Source: Arenibacter aquaticus (GTDB lineage: Bacteria; Bacteroidota; Bacteroidia; Flavobacteriales; Flavobacteriaceae). From it: 64,000 nt of DNA. The stretch lies in contig NZ_RQPJ01000002.1 in assembly GCF_003957295.1 (NCBI RefSeq), positions 868,001-932,000 on the forward strand, written 5' to 3'. Positions 1-8,885 of this stretch are shown one piece after another. The notes under the pieces are model-generated. The model made no database searches. It was not told where the DNA came from and saw nothing but the letters and a program-made list of their open reading frames with translations. How positions within the stretch are numbered: the stretch's first letter is position 1; each line of letters begins with the position of its first letter. The position numbers and the translations under genes are program-made.

Positions 1-763
1 CTGCCGTAGCTACCGTATCCAGGGCATTCAAGGATTCCAAAATGTTCCCTGTATCCCCATCCTCTATTTGCAACTTTAGCACTTCATTGCCCTGGGCCTG
101 TTTCCTAAGGGTTTCCGGGGTTCCGTCTGCTACAATATTGCCCCTATTGATGATAAGTATCCGGTCACAGGTTGCCTCTACCTCCGGAAGGATATGGGTA
201 CTTAGGATCACTGTCTTTTCCTTTCCCAGGTCCCGAATAAGCTTTCTAATTTCTATGATCTGATTGGGGTCCAGGCCTGTGGTAGGCTCGTCCAAAACTA
301 ATATTTCCGGATCGTGGATCATGGCTTGGGCCAATCCTACCCGCTGTCGGTATCCTTTGGACAGTTCGCCTATTTTTTTGTGCTTTTCCCTATCCAGCCC
401 ACAAACCCCGATCATTTCCCTGATCCTGCTGTTGATCTTGGCCTTCTCTACTCCCTGGAGGGAAGCACAAAACTCCAGATAGTCCATTATGGGCATATCC
501 AAATACAGTGGGTTATTCTCGGGCAGGTAACCAATATGCTGCTTAAAGTCACCGTTGGTATCCGTTACACTTTTGCCACCAATCCTGATATCGCCTTTTT
601 CTATACCTATAAAACCGGTAATCATTTTCATGGTAGTGGATTTCCCCGCCCCATTGGGCCCTAAAAATCCTAGTACCTCCCCGGTCTTCACATCAAAACT
701 GATGTTGTTTACCGCCGTTTGAGGACCATAGGTCTTGGTCAGTTTTTCAATTTGTACATCCAT
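1..763 (-). CDS. gldA: GldA, gliding-motility ABC transporter ATP-binding subunit (3' end outside window)
   Basis: ATPase subunit of the Gld ABC transporter, which in flavobacteria is required for gliding (GldA with GldF and GldG). The visible 254 residues start with MDVQIEKLTK. They hold a Walker A motif GPNGAGKST (residues 35-43), a Q-loop region (YLPENNPLY), an ABC signature-like LSKGYRQR and Walker B LVLDEPT followed by GLDP and the H-loop THILPE. The early NNPLY segment and overall sequence resemble GldA more than generic ABC-2 ATPases. The reading frame is still open at position 1, so the C-terminus is missing. The next gene upstream on this strand is the Hsp20-like gene, 93 bp away. 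The family call is strong; the specific GldA call is from recalled sequence similarity. Confidence 0.85.
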   Translation of the reverse strand, partial: MDVQIEKLTKTYGPQTAVNNISFDVKTGEVLGFLGPNGAGKSTTMKMITGFIGIEKGDIRIGGKSVTDTNGDFKQHIGYLPENNPLYLDMPIMDYLEFCASLQGVEKAKINSRIREMIGVCGLDREKHKKIGELSKGYRQRVGLAQAMIHDPEILVLDEPTTGLDPNQIIEIRKLIRDLGKEKTVILSTHILPEVEATCDRILIINRGNIVADGTPETLRKQAQGNEVLKLQIEDGDTGNILESLNALDTVATA

Positions 764-856
764 ATACGATACATCACTATTTAGGTTGATTAAACAATAA
801 ATTAAAGGGCAATGCTGCCATGGGACTCCTAAAGCAACAAGCCTTGACAAAGGTTG

Positions 857-1285
857 TTAAGACGGATATGATGTGGCTACCCCATGGTACTTTGCAGCAG
901 ATTCCGCGTACTTTAAAGTAGCCCCCGTTGTATAGCTCTCTACAAGGTGAATTTTTAGGGATCCATTTAAAAAACGAGCGGACTTTATATGCCGGTACTG
1001 TTTGTGCGGAAGCCTAATTTGAAAATCTATATCCTTTGTTGGGCCATCCAATACCTTGCTACCGTTGGCATAGCCAAACAGCGCTGGGGGTTGTTTAATT
1101 TTTAGGTTTAGCTGTCCGTCACGCACCCTTAGGGTGTGGTTGTTCTTTTTTAGAAAATTGGCGGATAGAAGTATATGAACCCCGGACTGGTCCAAATTCA
1201 TTTGAAATTTTTTAAATCTAAGCGGGGGAAGGGATTGTAGTCTTTGTCGGTTGTTTTTTTTCTTGCTTGTCTTTAATGTTTCCAT
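857..1285 (-). CDS. Small Hsp20/CS-domain-like protein
   Basis: A 142-residue basic protein of unknown specific function. After a lysine/arginine-rich start (METLKTSKKKNNRQR), residues about 28-115 read like a degenerate alpha-crystallin/CS sandwich: alternating strands, then DIDFQIRLPHKQYRHIKSA and NGSLKIHLVES. These match the family layout of a strand before 'LP...', the charged turn, and the final 'NGVLTVxLPK' strand. The usual A-x-x-x-N-G-V-L signature is only partly kept (ARFLNGSLKIHL), so this is a distant member at best. There is no signal peptide or TM segment. It lies upstream of gldA in the same direction and could be co-transcribed. It could equally be an unrelated beta-sandwich protein. 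Confidence 0.5.
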   Translation of the reverse strand: METLKTSKKKNNRQRLQSLPPLRFKKFQMNLDQSGVHILLSANFLKKNNHTLRVRDGQLNLKIKQPPALFGYANGSKVLDGPTKDIDFQIRLPHKQYRHIKSARFLNGSLKIHLVESYTTGATLKYAESAAKYHGVATSYPS

Positions 1286-2039
1286 AACTATTTTTTTAAA
1301 TTATACTTTGACTTTAAAAGTATTCGTCTAAAGAAACAGAACGAAAAATGATTGTTAATACACTAAAAGAACCTCCCGGATAGCACGTATTGGGCATACC
1401 CAGGGGCTAGCTATAAATTTAAGGGCCATTAAACCCTCATCTGTAAAACTTGAATTCGAAATCTGTATTTCCCAAAAAATTAGGGAGAAGGTATAGGTAC
1501 CACCACCCTAGGGCGGTAGGTTTTAAAAAATGCCCACTTTTTTTCCTATTTGGCAAAAGTCTGCCTGAACTATTTTCAATTGACCAAACAGAAAACACGG
1601 GCCTAAAATTGTCTTCTAGCTTAATAAATTGCATGGTATTGCTATTTCAAATTTTGAATAAAAATAGCATTTCAAAGAGAATACCAAAAGTTAAAAAATG
1701 TAAAAATGACAGTGTAATACTGACATTTTTGCGAATTATAGCGTAATACAAACCCATTAAGTTGTTTATTCATAAAGAATTAAGGTGGTAGTTGGTAATA
1801 TTGGTCTTATACATTAAAACTACCCTAAATACTAAGAACTGAAATCGACTAAATGAGATTTAGCGTATCCCGATGAGAATAGACATATGATCAGCCAAGG
1901 CAATTCACAACCAATAAAAAGGGGGTTTTGGTATTAAGAAAGCTGTAAACCCTCCCCATCTTTCCAATTGTCCTATACGGCTGCACAAGACAGGCTGTTC
2001 ATAAAATTAAATAGAAGGGTTGCAAAGACCTTAGAAACC
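1286..2039. other. Intergenic gap without a convincing gene
   Basis: About 750 bp of AT-rich sequence between the Hsp20-like gene and ppk1, both minus strand. Short open frames on both strands near 1437-1746 are not protein-like and overlap each other. The only structure I can support is the probable ppk1 terminator near 1914-1957. A short near-palindrome (CCACCCTAGGGCGG) lies at about 1503-1516. Confidence 0.5.
1914..1957 (-). terminator. Probable rho-independent terminator of ppk1
   Basis: On the minus strand a GGGGAGGGTTT arm is followed by an 18-nt loop, an AAAACCCCC arm and a TTTTT run, about 80 nt past the ppk1 stop. The stem has a bulge, so it is moderate rather than strong. Confidence 0.5.
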
Positions 2040-4088
2040 TCATAAGCGCTCCAAGTACCTATAAATTTCATATTGTGAGCGTACCTCATCTTCCCCCGTG
2101 GGACGGTTTACATAGTGGTTGGAAGTTTTGCTGCCGATAATTCTGGCCTTTACATTATCCTTAAACTGAATGGTGAGAATATCCTTTAATTGATTAAAAA
2201 CCCCAACATCCAAGATTGGGGTAATGACCTCTATTCGCCTATCAAGGTTACGGGTCATCCAATCTGCACTTCCCATATACAATTCTTCCTTCCCATTATT
2301 GTGAAAAAGAAACACCCTGGCATGCTCCAAAAAACGGTCCACAATACTAATTACTTCTATGTTCTGGCTCTGCCCTGCTACCCCTGGCACCAAACAACAG
2401 AAGCCACGCACCAGGAGTTTAATCTTAACCCCGGCATTGCTTGCCCTATAAAGCCAATTAATTATTTCCCTATCCTCCAAACTGTTCATTTTGGCCGTGA
2501 TCATCGCCGGTTTATTGGTCTGGGCATGTATTATTTCGCGCTGTATGAAGTTTATAAAGCTACTCCTGGTATTGAAGGGTGAAATGAGCAGACAGTTTAA
2601 TTTGGGTCTCAACATTTCCCTCTTAAGGACCCTAAAGACCTGTACCAGGTCTGCGGTTATGCCTTTGTTTGCCGTAAACAGTCCGTGATCGCAATATATT
2701 TTGGCCGTTTTGGAATTAAAATTTCCGGTACCTATATAGGCATATCCTACCTTCTTGCCGTTTTCCAAACGTTCTATATGCAAGATCTTGGAGTGAACTT
2801 TTACATTGGGAAAACTGTAAAAGACCTCAGCGCCCTTCTCCTCAAACTTCCTGCCCCATCTTATGTTGTTGGCCTCATCGAACCTGGCCTTGGCTTCCAC
2901 AAATATGGTCACCTGCTTGCCATTTTCCAGGGCCTTGAGCAAGGCCGATGTTAATCGTGATTTCTTCGCAATGCGATAAAGGGATATATGGATGGCGGTT
3001 ACCTGTGGATCCATGGCAACTTGGAACAACCAATCTTCAATATACCGAAAATCCTGATACGGAAAATGCAACAATCTGTCCTTTTTGGCAATGAGGTCAA
3101 AAAAAATGTTGGCCTCCTCAAAGGGCTGGCTCTTTAATGGTGGAAAGGGCGCAAAGTTCAATTGGGCCTTACCTATCTCTTCTGGTAGCGAAAAAAAATC
3201 GCTGAAATTGTGACGCCTTCCACCTTCAAACATGTCTATCTTGCCCAATCCCATCCGCCTGCGCAATTTTGATCGAACCGCTTTTGGCATCCCTTGCTCG
3301 TATAACAACCTGGTGGGTTGCCCCAATTGCCGTTGGGAAAGCGAACTGTATATCTGTTCTATCCAATCCCCTTGGTATTCGTCATCCAAATACAGTTCAG
3401 CATCCTTGGAGACCTTAATATTGTGCAGGGAAGAAACCTGAAGCTGCTTAAAAATGGCCGTGGCGTTAAGCTTAATAAGGTCCTCCAAATAGGTATAAAC
3501 CTTTGTTCCCTCTGTTGCCAGGACCTCAACAAATCTGCCCAATTGGGTGGTAGGCACATTTACTACGGCCATTTTATCGGCTATTTTATCATAGGCTACT
3601 ATATACAGTTCACCCTCCTTGAGCGAATTTGCCGATAGGTCACTACCCTCTATAAGGGTTAATTTGGAAGCTACTTTTTGCTCAAAAAACTCTTGAAGAT
3701 CCAATCTTTGTTTTTCGCTATAATCGGCATGGCTCAGAAGGTAAATCTTATGCTGTTTTAATTCCGGGAGTATTTCCGTTCTAAAGATTTCCCCAAACCG
3801 CTGTTGTTGTTGGTCTATCTGGAACAGCAAGGTTTTAAGAAGCTTATTGGGCTTCAGCCCCAAGGGCTTCCGAATATTCTTTTTTACTTTTTTTATTTGA
3901 CGGAGTTTTGAAATCCGCACCTTAAAAAACTCGTCCAGATTGCTAGAAAATATCGCCAAAAAGCGCAACCGTTCCAACAATGGGTTTCTATGATCTGCTG
4001 CTTCCTGTAGCACCCTTTCGTTAAAACGTAGCCAGTCCAATTCCCTGTCCCGGTACGAAAAATCTTCTGCCATAACGCCTCTTACCAT
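2040..4088 (-). CDS. ppk1: Polyphosphate kinase 1
   Basis: Polymerises the gamma-phosphate of ATP into inorganic polyphosphate, reversibly, in the cytoplasm or at the membrane. At 682 residues it is normal length. The N-terminal signature RELDWLRFNERVLQEA and LDEFFKVRI is followed by the PLD-like catalytic halves. VHSKIL contains the expected autophosphorylated His (His432), and EHARVFLFHNNG the second conserved His (His589). YIGTGNFNSKTAKIYCDHG and YMGSADWMTRNLDRRIEV are also typical. The start used here is the first ATG; an internal ATG 15 nt downstream (MAEDFSYRD) is equally plausible. The gene stands alone between terminators, with no SixA-like or ppx partner beside it. Confidence 0.97.
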   Translation of the reverse strand: MVRGVMAEDFSYRDRELDWLRFNERVLQEAADHRNPLLERLRFLAIFSSNLDEFFKVRISKLRQIKKVKKNIRKPLGLKPNKLLKTLLFQIDQQQQRFGEIFRTEILPELKQHKIYLLSHADYSEKQRLDLQEFFEQKVASKLTLIEGSDLSANSLKEGELYIVAYDKIADKMAVVNVPTTQLGRFVEVLATEGTKVYTYLEDLIKLNATAIFKQLQVSSLHNIKVSKDAELYLDDEYQGDWIEQIYSSLSQRQLGQPTRLLYEQGMPKAVRSKLRRRMGLGKIDMFEGGRRHNFSDFFSLPEEIGKAQLNFAPFPPLKSQPFEEANIFFDLIAKKDRLLHFPYQDFRYIEDWLFQVAMDPQVTAIHISLYRIAKKSRLTSALLKALENGKQVTIFVEAKARFDEANNIRWGRKFEEKGAEVFYSFPNVKVHSKILHIERLENGKKVGYAYIGTGNFNSKTAKIYCDHGLFTANKGITADLVQVFRVLKREMLRPKLNCLLISPFNTRSSFINFIQREIIHAQTNKPAMITAKMNSLEDREIINWLYRASNAGVKIKLLVRGFCCLVPGVAGQSQNIEVISIVDRFLEHARVFLFHNNGKEELYMGSADWMTRNLDRRIEVITPILDVGVFNQLKDILTIQFKDNVKARIIGSKTSNHYVNRPTGEDEVRSQYEIYRYLERL

Positions 4089-4249
4089 AGGGCCAAAATA
4101 CCAATACTTCCGGAATTACATTGACCCATTTAATAGATGGAATGTAACTTTAAAAAGAAAAATTGCAAAAACTTAAAAATTGTGCACGTATTTGCAAACA
4201 TAGATTAAAACATACTAGGAGATAAAAAGTTACTTGGTTCCTTTCCTAT

Positions 4250-4284
4250 AGAAAAAAAGGGTTCAACTTAAGAAAGCTGAACCC
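4250..4284 (-). terminator. Rho-independent terminator after the DUF6268-like gene
   Basis: On the minus strand GGGTTCA, a 12-nt loop and TGAACCC form a perfect 7-bp stem, followed directly by a run of seven to eight T. It lies about 45 nt beyond the stop of the outer-membrane barrel gene. Confidence 0.8.
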
Positions 4285-4329
4285 GTTGAAATATTGTTTA
4301 TACAAAAAAATGGTTACTGCTAATGGAGC

Positions 4330-5223
4330 TTAATACGGGCTTTTTAATTTCACCTTTTTTCCAAGTTTATAGCTCATTCCAACATTGAAATACCAACCGT
4401 TGGCCATGTTAAAATCATAAATCTCCTCGTTGTCATAGTCCTGCACTTCCATATTGTTGTAAAGGGTATACCCGCCCTTTGCATAAAGCTGAAAATTGCG
4501 CCAAAAATTGAAGTTATACTCCAGTCCGCTAACCACAGTGGTTTGTCGTAGGGTTCCCATATAATCTTCCTTATATATGTCTATTTCATCATTAATATTG
4601 CCACTAAAGCCGTCCAAGGCAGCAAAAGCCTCAAAATTACTGTTTTGGTTCCAGGTCCATTTTACACGGCTATCCGGTACACCTAGTTTATAAGCCCATG
4701 AATCATTGATTCGTTTGGTATATGAAACGGTAGGTATGGGAAAGTAAAATCCGTACTGGGCATCATTAATGACTCCGAAACTCCACATGGACATATTATC
4801 TTCATTTAATTTATCCAAAATTACTGCCCCGTTAAAGAACAAGTCTTTTTCACCATAGTCCATTTCATCAAAATTTGAGGAAATCTGGGATTGAGCCATA
4901 AGCGTTATTCCCCAGTTATTTGCAAGTAGACGGTTATACTCCAACTTTAGTGCAAAGGTATGAAAGCCCTCAATCTGATAGGTTTCAAACGGCACATCAA
5001 TATCCACATAATTTAAGTTGGTGCTTTGGTAGGAGGCTCCAACACTAAAACTCTCTTTATCATTACTTTTAATAACGGGAATGTCTATACCTAATGTGGT
5101 CCTAGAAACATCGCTCACTTCTGTATTCGGAAGGAATTCACTATTAAAATATATTGTATTAGCTTCTTGGGCATAAATGGCACCGCCCCATGTTAACATA
5201 AAAACAAACGCAATTTTTTTCAT
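4330..5223 (-). CDS. Outer-membrane beta-barrel protein (DUF6268-like)
   Basis: A 297-residue exported protein of unknown substrate. Starting at MKKIAFVFMLTWGGAIYAQ it has a clean signal peptide with cleavage after Ala-Gln; a longer frame (MIIEELY...) begins 21 nt upstream but would spoil the signal. The rest alternates aromatic and polar residues in amphipathic strands (TYQIEGFHTFALKLEYNR, WSFGVINDAQYGFYFPIP, LQLYAKGGYTLYN-like) and ends in short YFNVGMSYKLGKK strands, as in outer-membrane barrels. It resembles the DUF6268 group as I remember it. It is a single-gene unit with a strong terminator. Its upstream region runs into the decayed sequence at the left edge of the proposed island. Confidence 0.65.
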   Translation of the reverse strand: MKKIAFVFMLTWGGAIYAQEANTIYFNSEFLPNTEVSDVSRTTLGIDIPVIKSNDKESFSVGASYQSTNLNYVDIDVPFETYQIEGFHTFALKLEYNRLLANNWGITLMAQSQISSNFDEMDYGEKDLFFNGAVILDKLNEDNMSMWSFGVINDAQYGFYFPIPTVSYTKRINDSWAYKLGVPDSRVKWTWNQNSNFEAFAALDGFSGNINDEIDIYKEDYMGTLRQTTVVSGLEYNFNFWRNFQLYAKGGYTLYNNMEVQDYDNEEIYDFNMANGWYFNVGMSYKLGKKVKLKSPY

Positions 5224-5504
5224 ATACAATTCTTCAATTATCAAATATTTGCACTACAGGTCTATCCCATACCGGCTAACAAATATGTTTACAAAAATGG
5301 CTGTTCCCAAACCAAATAGATTATCAATGAATTATGCTATATGAAAAAAGGATTTTAAGCTATGAACCCCCATTTGTTAACATCTTGAAAATTGAAAATA
5401 AAGGCATAAATGTATCAAGTGGCCGCATATGAAGGGTAGATAAACATTATTAAAACTTAAGGATTTGCCAATATCACATGAAAAAGGCGTGGCCTAGGAT
5501 GTTA

Positions 5505-5717
5505 TCAGCGAATAGTTGGGTCAATAAAATTTAGGTTTTCTATGGCATCTGGAAAAAGGACTGGATAGGGAATATCATTTCGTTTGCCTTTAAGGCTAGC
5601 GGAATGCTGCTTTGCCTCTTGGCTGTCTGGGCCGTAGGCATGATATACATCTTAGGTTGGTGCCCTTAGCCAATCCCCATCCTGTTTAAAAGGAAGGCCA
5701 AATACCTGGTATGCCCA
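5505..5717 (-). pseudogene. Possible decayed C-terminal gene fragment
   Basis: One frame reads about 70 codons with a single internal TAA and ends at a TGA. The translated text looks protein-like, with segments such as GLPFKQDGDWLRAPT, a stop, then DVYHAYGPDSQEAKQ and RNDIPYPVLFPDAIENLNF. No start codon or partner segment is visible, and I cannot name a family. It sits just outside the left tRNA-end repeat, where decayed cargo would be expected. The opposite strand also has a short hydrophobic frame here, so chance cannot be excluded. Confidence 0.3.
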
Positions 5718-5903
5718 TCACAATACCTTGCCAGGACATTAAATACCATCCTTTAGAAGAGCTCTTCGGGATTTTTATAGGGTAATCTTAGTTCCCGCAT
5801 GATTTGTAATGACTATAGGTAGCTAACTAAATGTACTAAATGTTTGTTCCAATAGTATGAAACCGCGTATAGAGATAGACCATTATTAACCTCTCAATTA
5901 TTA

Positions 5904-5925
5904 TGTTGTCCCCTTTGTTGTCCCC
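5904..5925. repeat. Tandem TGTTGTCCCC pair at left island edge
   Basis: Two exact copies of TGTTGTCCCC start 12 bp apart, about 80 bp beyond the left tRNA-end repeat. A related pair, TGTTGTACC(C), lies in the matching place at the right edge (19762-19782, starts 11 bp apart). They could be recombinase arm sites or the remains of an integrase gene. Confidence 0.45.
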
Positions 5926-6001
5926 TCTGAAAACAAAAATTCCGTAACAACTTGTTTTTTTAAGTCGCTAGGGATTACATCAGTGGTCCTAGGGTGTGTT
6001 C

Positions 6002-6093
6002 CACAAAAAAAGTCCCAGCTATCGCCAGGACTATTTGTTATCACTTAGTGGTCCCACCTTGCTTACCGCCGATGGCGGCATAAACTTCTCGCC
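6002..6093 (-). repeat. Left island repeat: tRNA 3' end plus terminator plus 35-bp module
   Basis: Read on the minus strand: a 35-bp module (6059-6093), then GGTGGGACCA, identical to the last bases of the tRNA(CAT) at 19934-20007, then a copy of that tRNA's terminator (6004-6034: nine-pair stem with GATA loop and a T7 run). The 35-bp module recurs at 19840-19874 with one mismatch. No tRNA body is present here, so this is a 3'-end duplication as left by tRNA-targeted integration (attR-like). Confidence 0.75.
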
Positions 6094-6289
6094 ACAACTG
6101 CATATTAAAATTAAACAAGTAATTTAATTCTGAATACTCGCCAAAATGGAAAATTTCTTAAATTAACTTAATGGATTTTTACACCTTTTAGAATAAAGTA
6201 AGATGAAATAAAAAAGAAAACAGAGATCATAAGAAAATTGGTCGATATCTAAAAAACACTAACTTTAGCATTTAAATCGTCAAAAATTA

Positions 6290-8839
6290 ATTGCTCTGCT
6301 TAGAGTCCTATTATTATTACTTCTAATTATATGCTTTCCTATAAAAGGGACTAGCCAAGGGCTATTATTCAATTCAAATGACAGTTTAATCGCCCAAAGA
6401 ACTGAGTACAATGTATTCGCAAATATTCAACCTAGTTTCAACAAATCTTTTGAGATAAATTTTGACCTCTCCATATTGGACAGTGATAGTTTTGGATATA
6501 TACTTGTTATAAGTGACAAAAATCATTCAACCTCTTATTCACTTACCTACCTAAACAATTCAGATGAATCATTTCAACTGAGTTTCAATTTAGATGGGGT
6601 AAAAAACCTTTTAAAAATACCATTGGCTGAGAGTTCCCTTGGAAATAAAAAATGGATACACATATCCATGAAGTTTGATCCATTTTCAAAAAAAATATCC
6701 TTAACTGCGGACCATAAAACCTTTGATACTTCTAGATATGAATTTAAAACTAATCTTACCCCGGAGTTGTTTTTTGGAAAACACGGTAGTATAATAGATG
6801 TACCTTCGATGGCCATTAAAAACCTTATCATTAAAGAAGGCTCAAATAAATTTCAGTTTAACTTTCATGAGAGTGAAGGGAATACCGTTTATGACGCCAA
6901 TGGGAAAGGATATGGCACCGTACAACACCCTAATTGGCTCATAAATGATTCCTATCATTGGAAACATAGATTCAAGACAAGTTCCAAATTAATTACCTCC
7001 TTAGCCTTTGATGAACTCAATCAAAGATTTATTTATATTAATTCCGACACTATTGGTTATTATGAATTCGGAAAGGATCTAACCAAAAAACGCCCATTAA
7101 AAAACAGATTTCCTGTTCCTATGAATCTAGGCACAAGCTTTTTGAATTCGGAAACAAACGAATTGATTGTCTACGAAGTAAACGACCTTCCCAATGATAG
7201 TCCTACAATTGCCAGTGTTAGTTTGGAAAATCTAAAAACTGAAATACTAAGCCAGGACCAACTGGCACAACAGAGGCACCACCATAATCTAATTTGGGAT
7301 AATAAAAACAACCGATTTATTATATTCGGCGGTTTTGGAAACCAAAGACTAAACAATACTTTTAATGCATTCGATCTTTCTTCTAAAACATGGGATACGT
7401 TAACTCTAACAGGCGATACAATTTCTCCTCGATTTTTCTCTGGAATGGTTCAGACCGATCCTGAGGAAGTTCTATTATTTGGTGGGGTAGGAAATGAGTC
7501 TGGAGACCAAAGTATAGGGAAAAAATATTATTATGATTGTTACCGTATAAATTTTGAGAAAGGATACATCAAAAAATTATGGGAAATAAATAGAAACCAG
7601 AACTTGGCATCAGTGAGAAATATGGTGCTATCAGCCGACTCTACATCTTTCTACACTTTAAATTATTCAGAATACATACCGGACACCTATCTACAAATGG
7701 CTCGTTATGACATTAAACATGGCAAGTTCGAAATTCTTGGAGACTCCGTGCCCATTCTTTCCGAGAGGATAAAGACCAATGCCAATCTCTATTTTAATCA
7801 TTCGACCAACGAGTTTTTTTGTACTGTTCAAGAATTTGATATTGACGGTTCAAATACCATCAATATATTCTCATTAAACAATCCTCCGGTTTCCAAAAAA
7901 ATGATTGCCAAATACACCTCAGAAAAGACCCCTGCTTCAAATGTATGGGCTTACATCTTGTTGGGTATTTTCCTTATTCTACTTATCTCTTGGTATCTAA
8001 TAAAAAAATGGAACAACAATAAAAAGGAAAAAGAAAAACAAATAAAGTCAATCATTGCTGTAGATCAATCCTCCCATTATACCGGCATTGACAAAAATTC
8101 CATTTCACTATTTGGTCCGTTTACAGTATTTGATCCTAAAGGAAAAGACATTACTCATTTGTTTAGCAATAAAATACGTCAGCTATTTGTGCTGATCCTA
8201 ATACACAGTTGGAAAAAAGTTCCATTGGGAATAATTTCTGAAGAAATCAACAACATTTTATGGCCAGACAAGGAGCCTAAGAAAGTTAAAAATACTAAAA
8301 ATGTAGCCATAAACCAGTTGAGAAAGACACTTATGGACATGAAAGATTTGGAGGTGGTTTACAACCAAGGATTGTTTTCTATATCATACGGCAAGGAGTT
8401 TCAGTGCGACTATTTTGATTTTATTATAAACTTAAATTCCTTGAATCAAAATGTAGGTAATAGTGCAGCCATAGAAAGGCTTATTTACATATCCAAAAAG
8501 GGAACATTTCTAAAGTCCTTTAACCATCCTTACTTTGACCAAATAAAAACCGACTTTGAACATGAAATCATAAAGATTATCCCTGATCAAATAAAACATT
8601 TTCATAGGGAGAATGAATATTCCAAAGTGGTTCAATTAGCAGATATACTTAGTAATATAGAGCAATTGAATGAATTCTCGTTTTATTATAAAATTCATTC
8701 TTACATTAAATTGGGGCTTACCGATAGGGCAAAAAAATACTACAATAAATTTGTCATCGAGTACAAAAAGGTACTCGATGACGATTTCCCCTATACCTTT
8801 AACGAAGTTTCCGAGAACATCCCTAGTGATTTAAAATAA
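6290..8839 (+). CDS. Membrane-spanning regulator: LamG-like/beta-propeller sensor, TM helix, SARP-like DNA-binding and TPR domains
   Basis: Probable one-component transmembrane transcription factor of about 849 residues. From the N-terminus: a hydrophobic signal/anchor (RVLLLLLLIICFPIKG), a LamG-like sandwich (about 30-200), kelch/propeller blades (about 210-530, e.g. RFIIFGGFGNQRLNN and EVLLFGGVGN), one TM helix (WAYILLGIFLILLISWYLI, about 552-570), then a cytoplasmic winged helix (about 604-705, beginning ISLFGPFTVFD, with LWPDKEPKKVKNTKN and LRKTL) and a helical TPR-like tail like the BTAD domain of SARP activators. No ATG precedes the signal segment: the frame opens after a TAG at 6266 and offers only ATT (6290) or CTG (6296), while the first common start is a TTG at 6476 that would remove the signal. 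The start is therefore uncertain. It is convergent with the GH92 gene and is the likely regulator of the locus. Confidence 0.75.
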   Translation: MALLRVLLLLLLIICFPIKGTSQGLLFNSNDSLIAQRTEYNVFANIQPSFNKSFEINFDLSILDSDSFGYILVISDKNHSTSYSLTYLNNSDESFQLSFNLDGVKNLLKIPLAESSLGNKKWIHISMKFDPFSKKISLTADHKTFDTSRYEFKTNLTPELFFGKHGSIIDVPSMAIKNLIIKEGSNKFQFNFHESEGNTVYDANGKGYGTVQHPNWLINDSYHWKHRFKTSSKLITSLAFDELNQRFIYINSDTIGYYEFGKDLTKKRPLKNRFPVPMNLGTSFLNSETNELIVYEVNDLPNDSPTIASVSLENLKTEILSQDQLAQQRHHHNLIWDNKNNRFIIFGGFGNQRLNNTFNAFDLSSKTWDTLTLTGDTISPRFFSGMVQTDPEEVLLFGGVGNESGDQSIGKKYYYDCYRINFEKGYIKKLWEINRNQNLASVRNMVLSADSTSFYTLNYSEYIPDTYLQMARYDIKHGKFEILGDSVPILSERIKTNANLYFNHSTNEFFCTVQEFDIDGSNTINIFSLNNPPVSKKMIAKYTSEKTPASNVWAYILLGIFLILLISWYLIKKWNNNKKEKEKQIKSIIAVDQSSHYTGIDKNSISLFGPFTVFDPKGKDITHLFSNKIRQLFVLILIHSWKKVPLGIISEEINNILWPDKEPKKVKNTKNVAINQLRKTLMDMKDLEVVYNQGLFSISYGKEFQCDYFDFIINLNSLNQNVGNSAAIERLIYISKKGTFLKSFNHPYFDQIKTDFEHEIIKIIPDQIKHFHRENEYSKVVQLADILSNIEQLNEFSFYYKIHSYIKLGLTDRAKKYYNKFVIEYKKVLDDDFPYTFNEVSENIPSDLK

Positions 8840-8885
8840 AGACATATACATTCAACATTCCCAATGGAATACTTAGTCAAAATTC

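Noticed and set aside
1437-1746. Open frames of 65 and 98 codons on opposite strands upstream of ppk1
   Set aside because: They overlap each other in AT-rich non-coding DNA and show no motif.
6059-6093. 35-bp module as the end of a GIY-YIG nuclease gene
   Set aside because: Such genes often sit beside tRNAs in this phylum, but the 35 bp are too short to support the idea.
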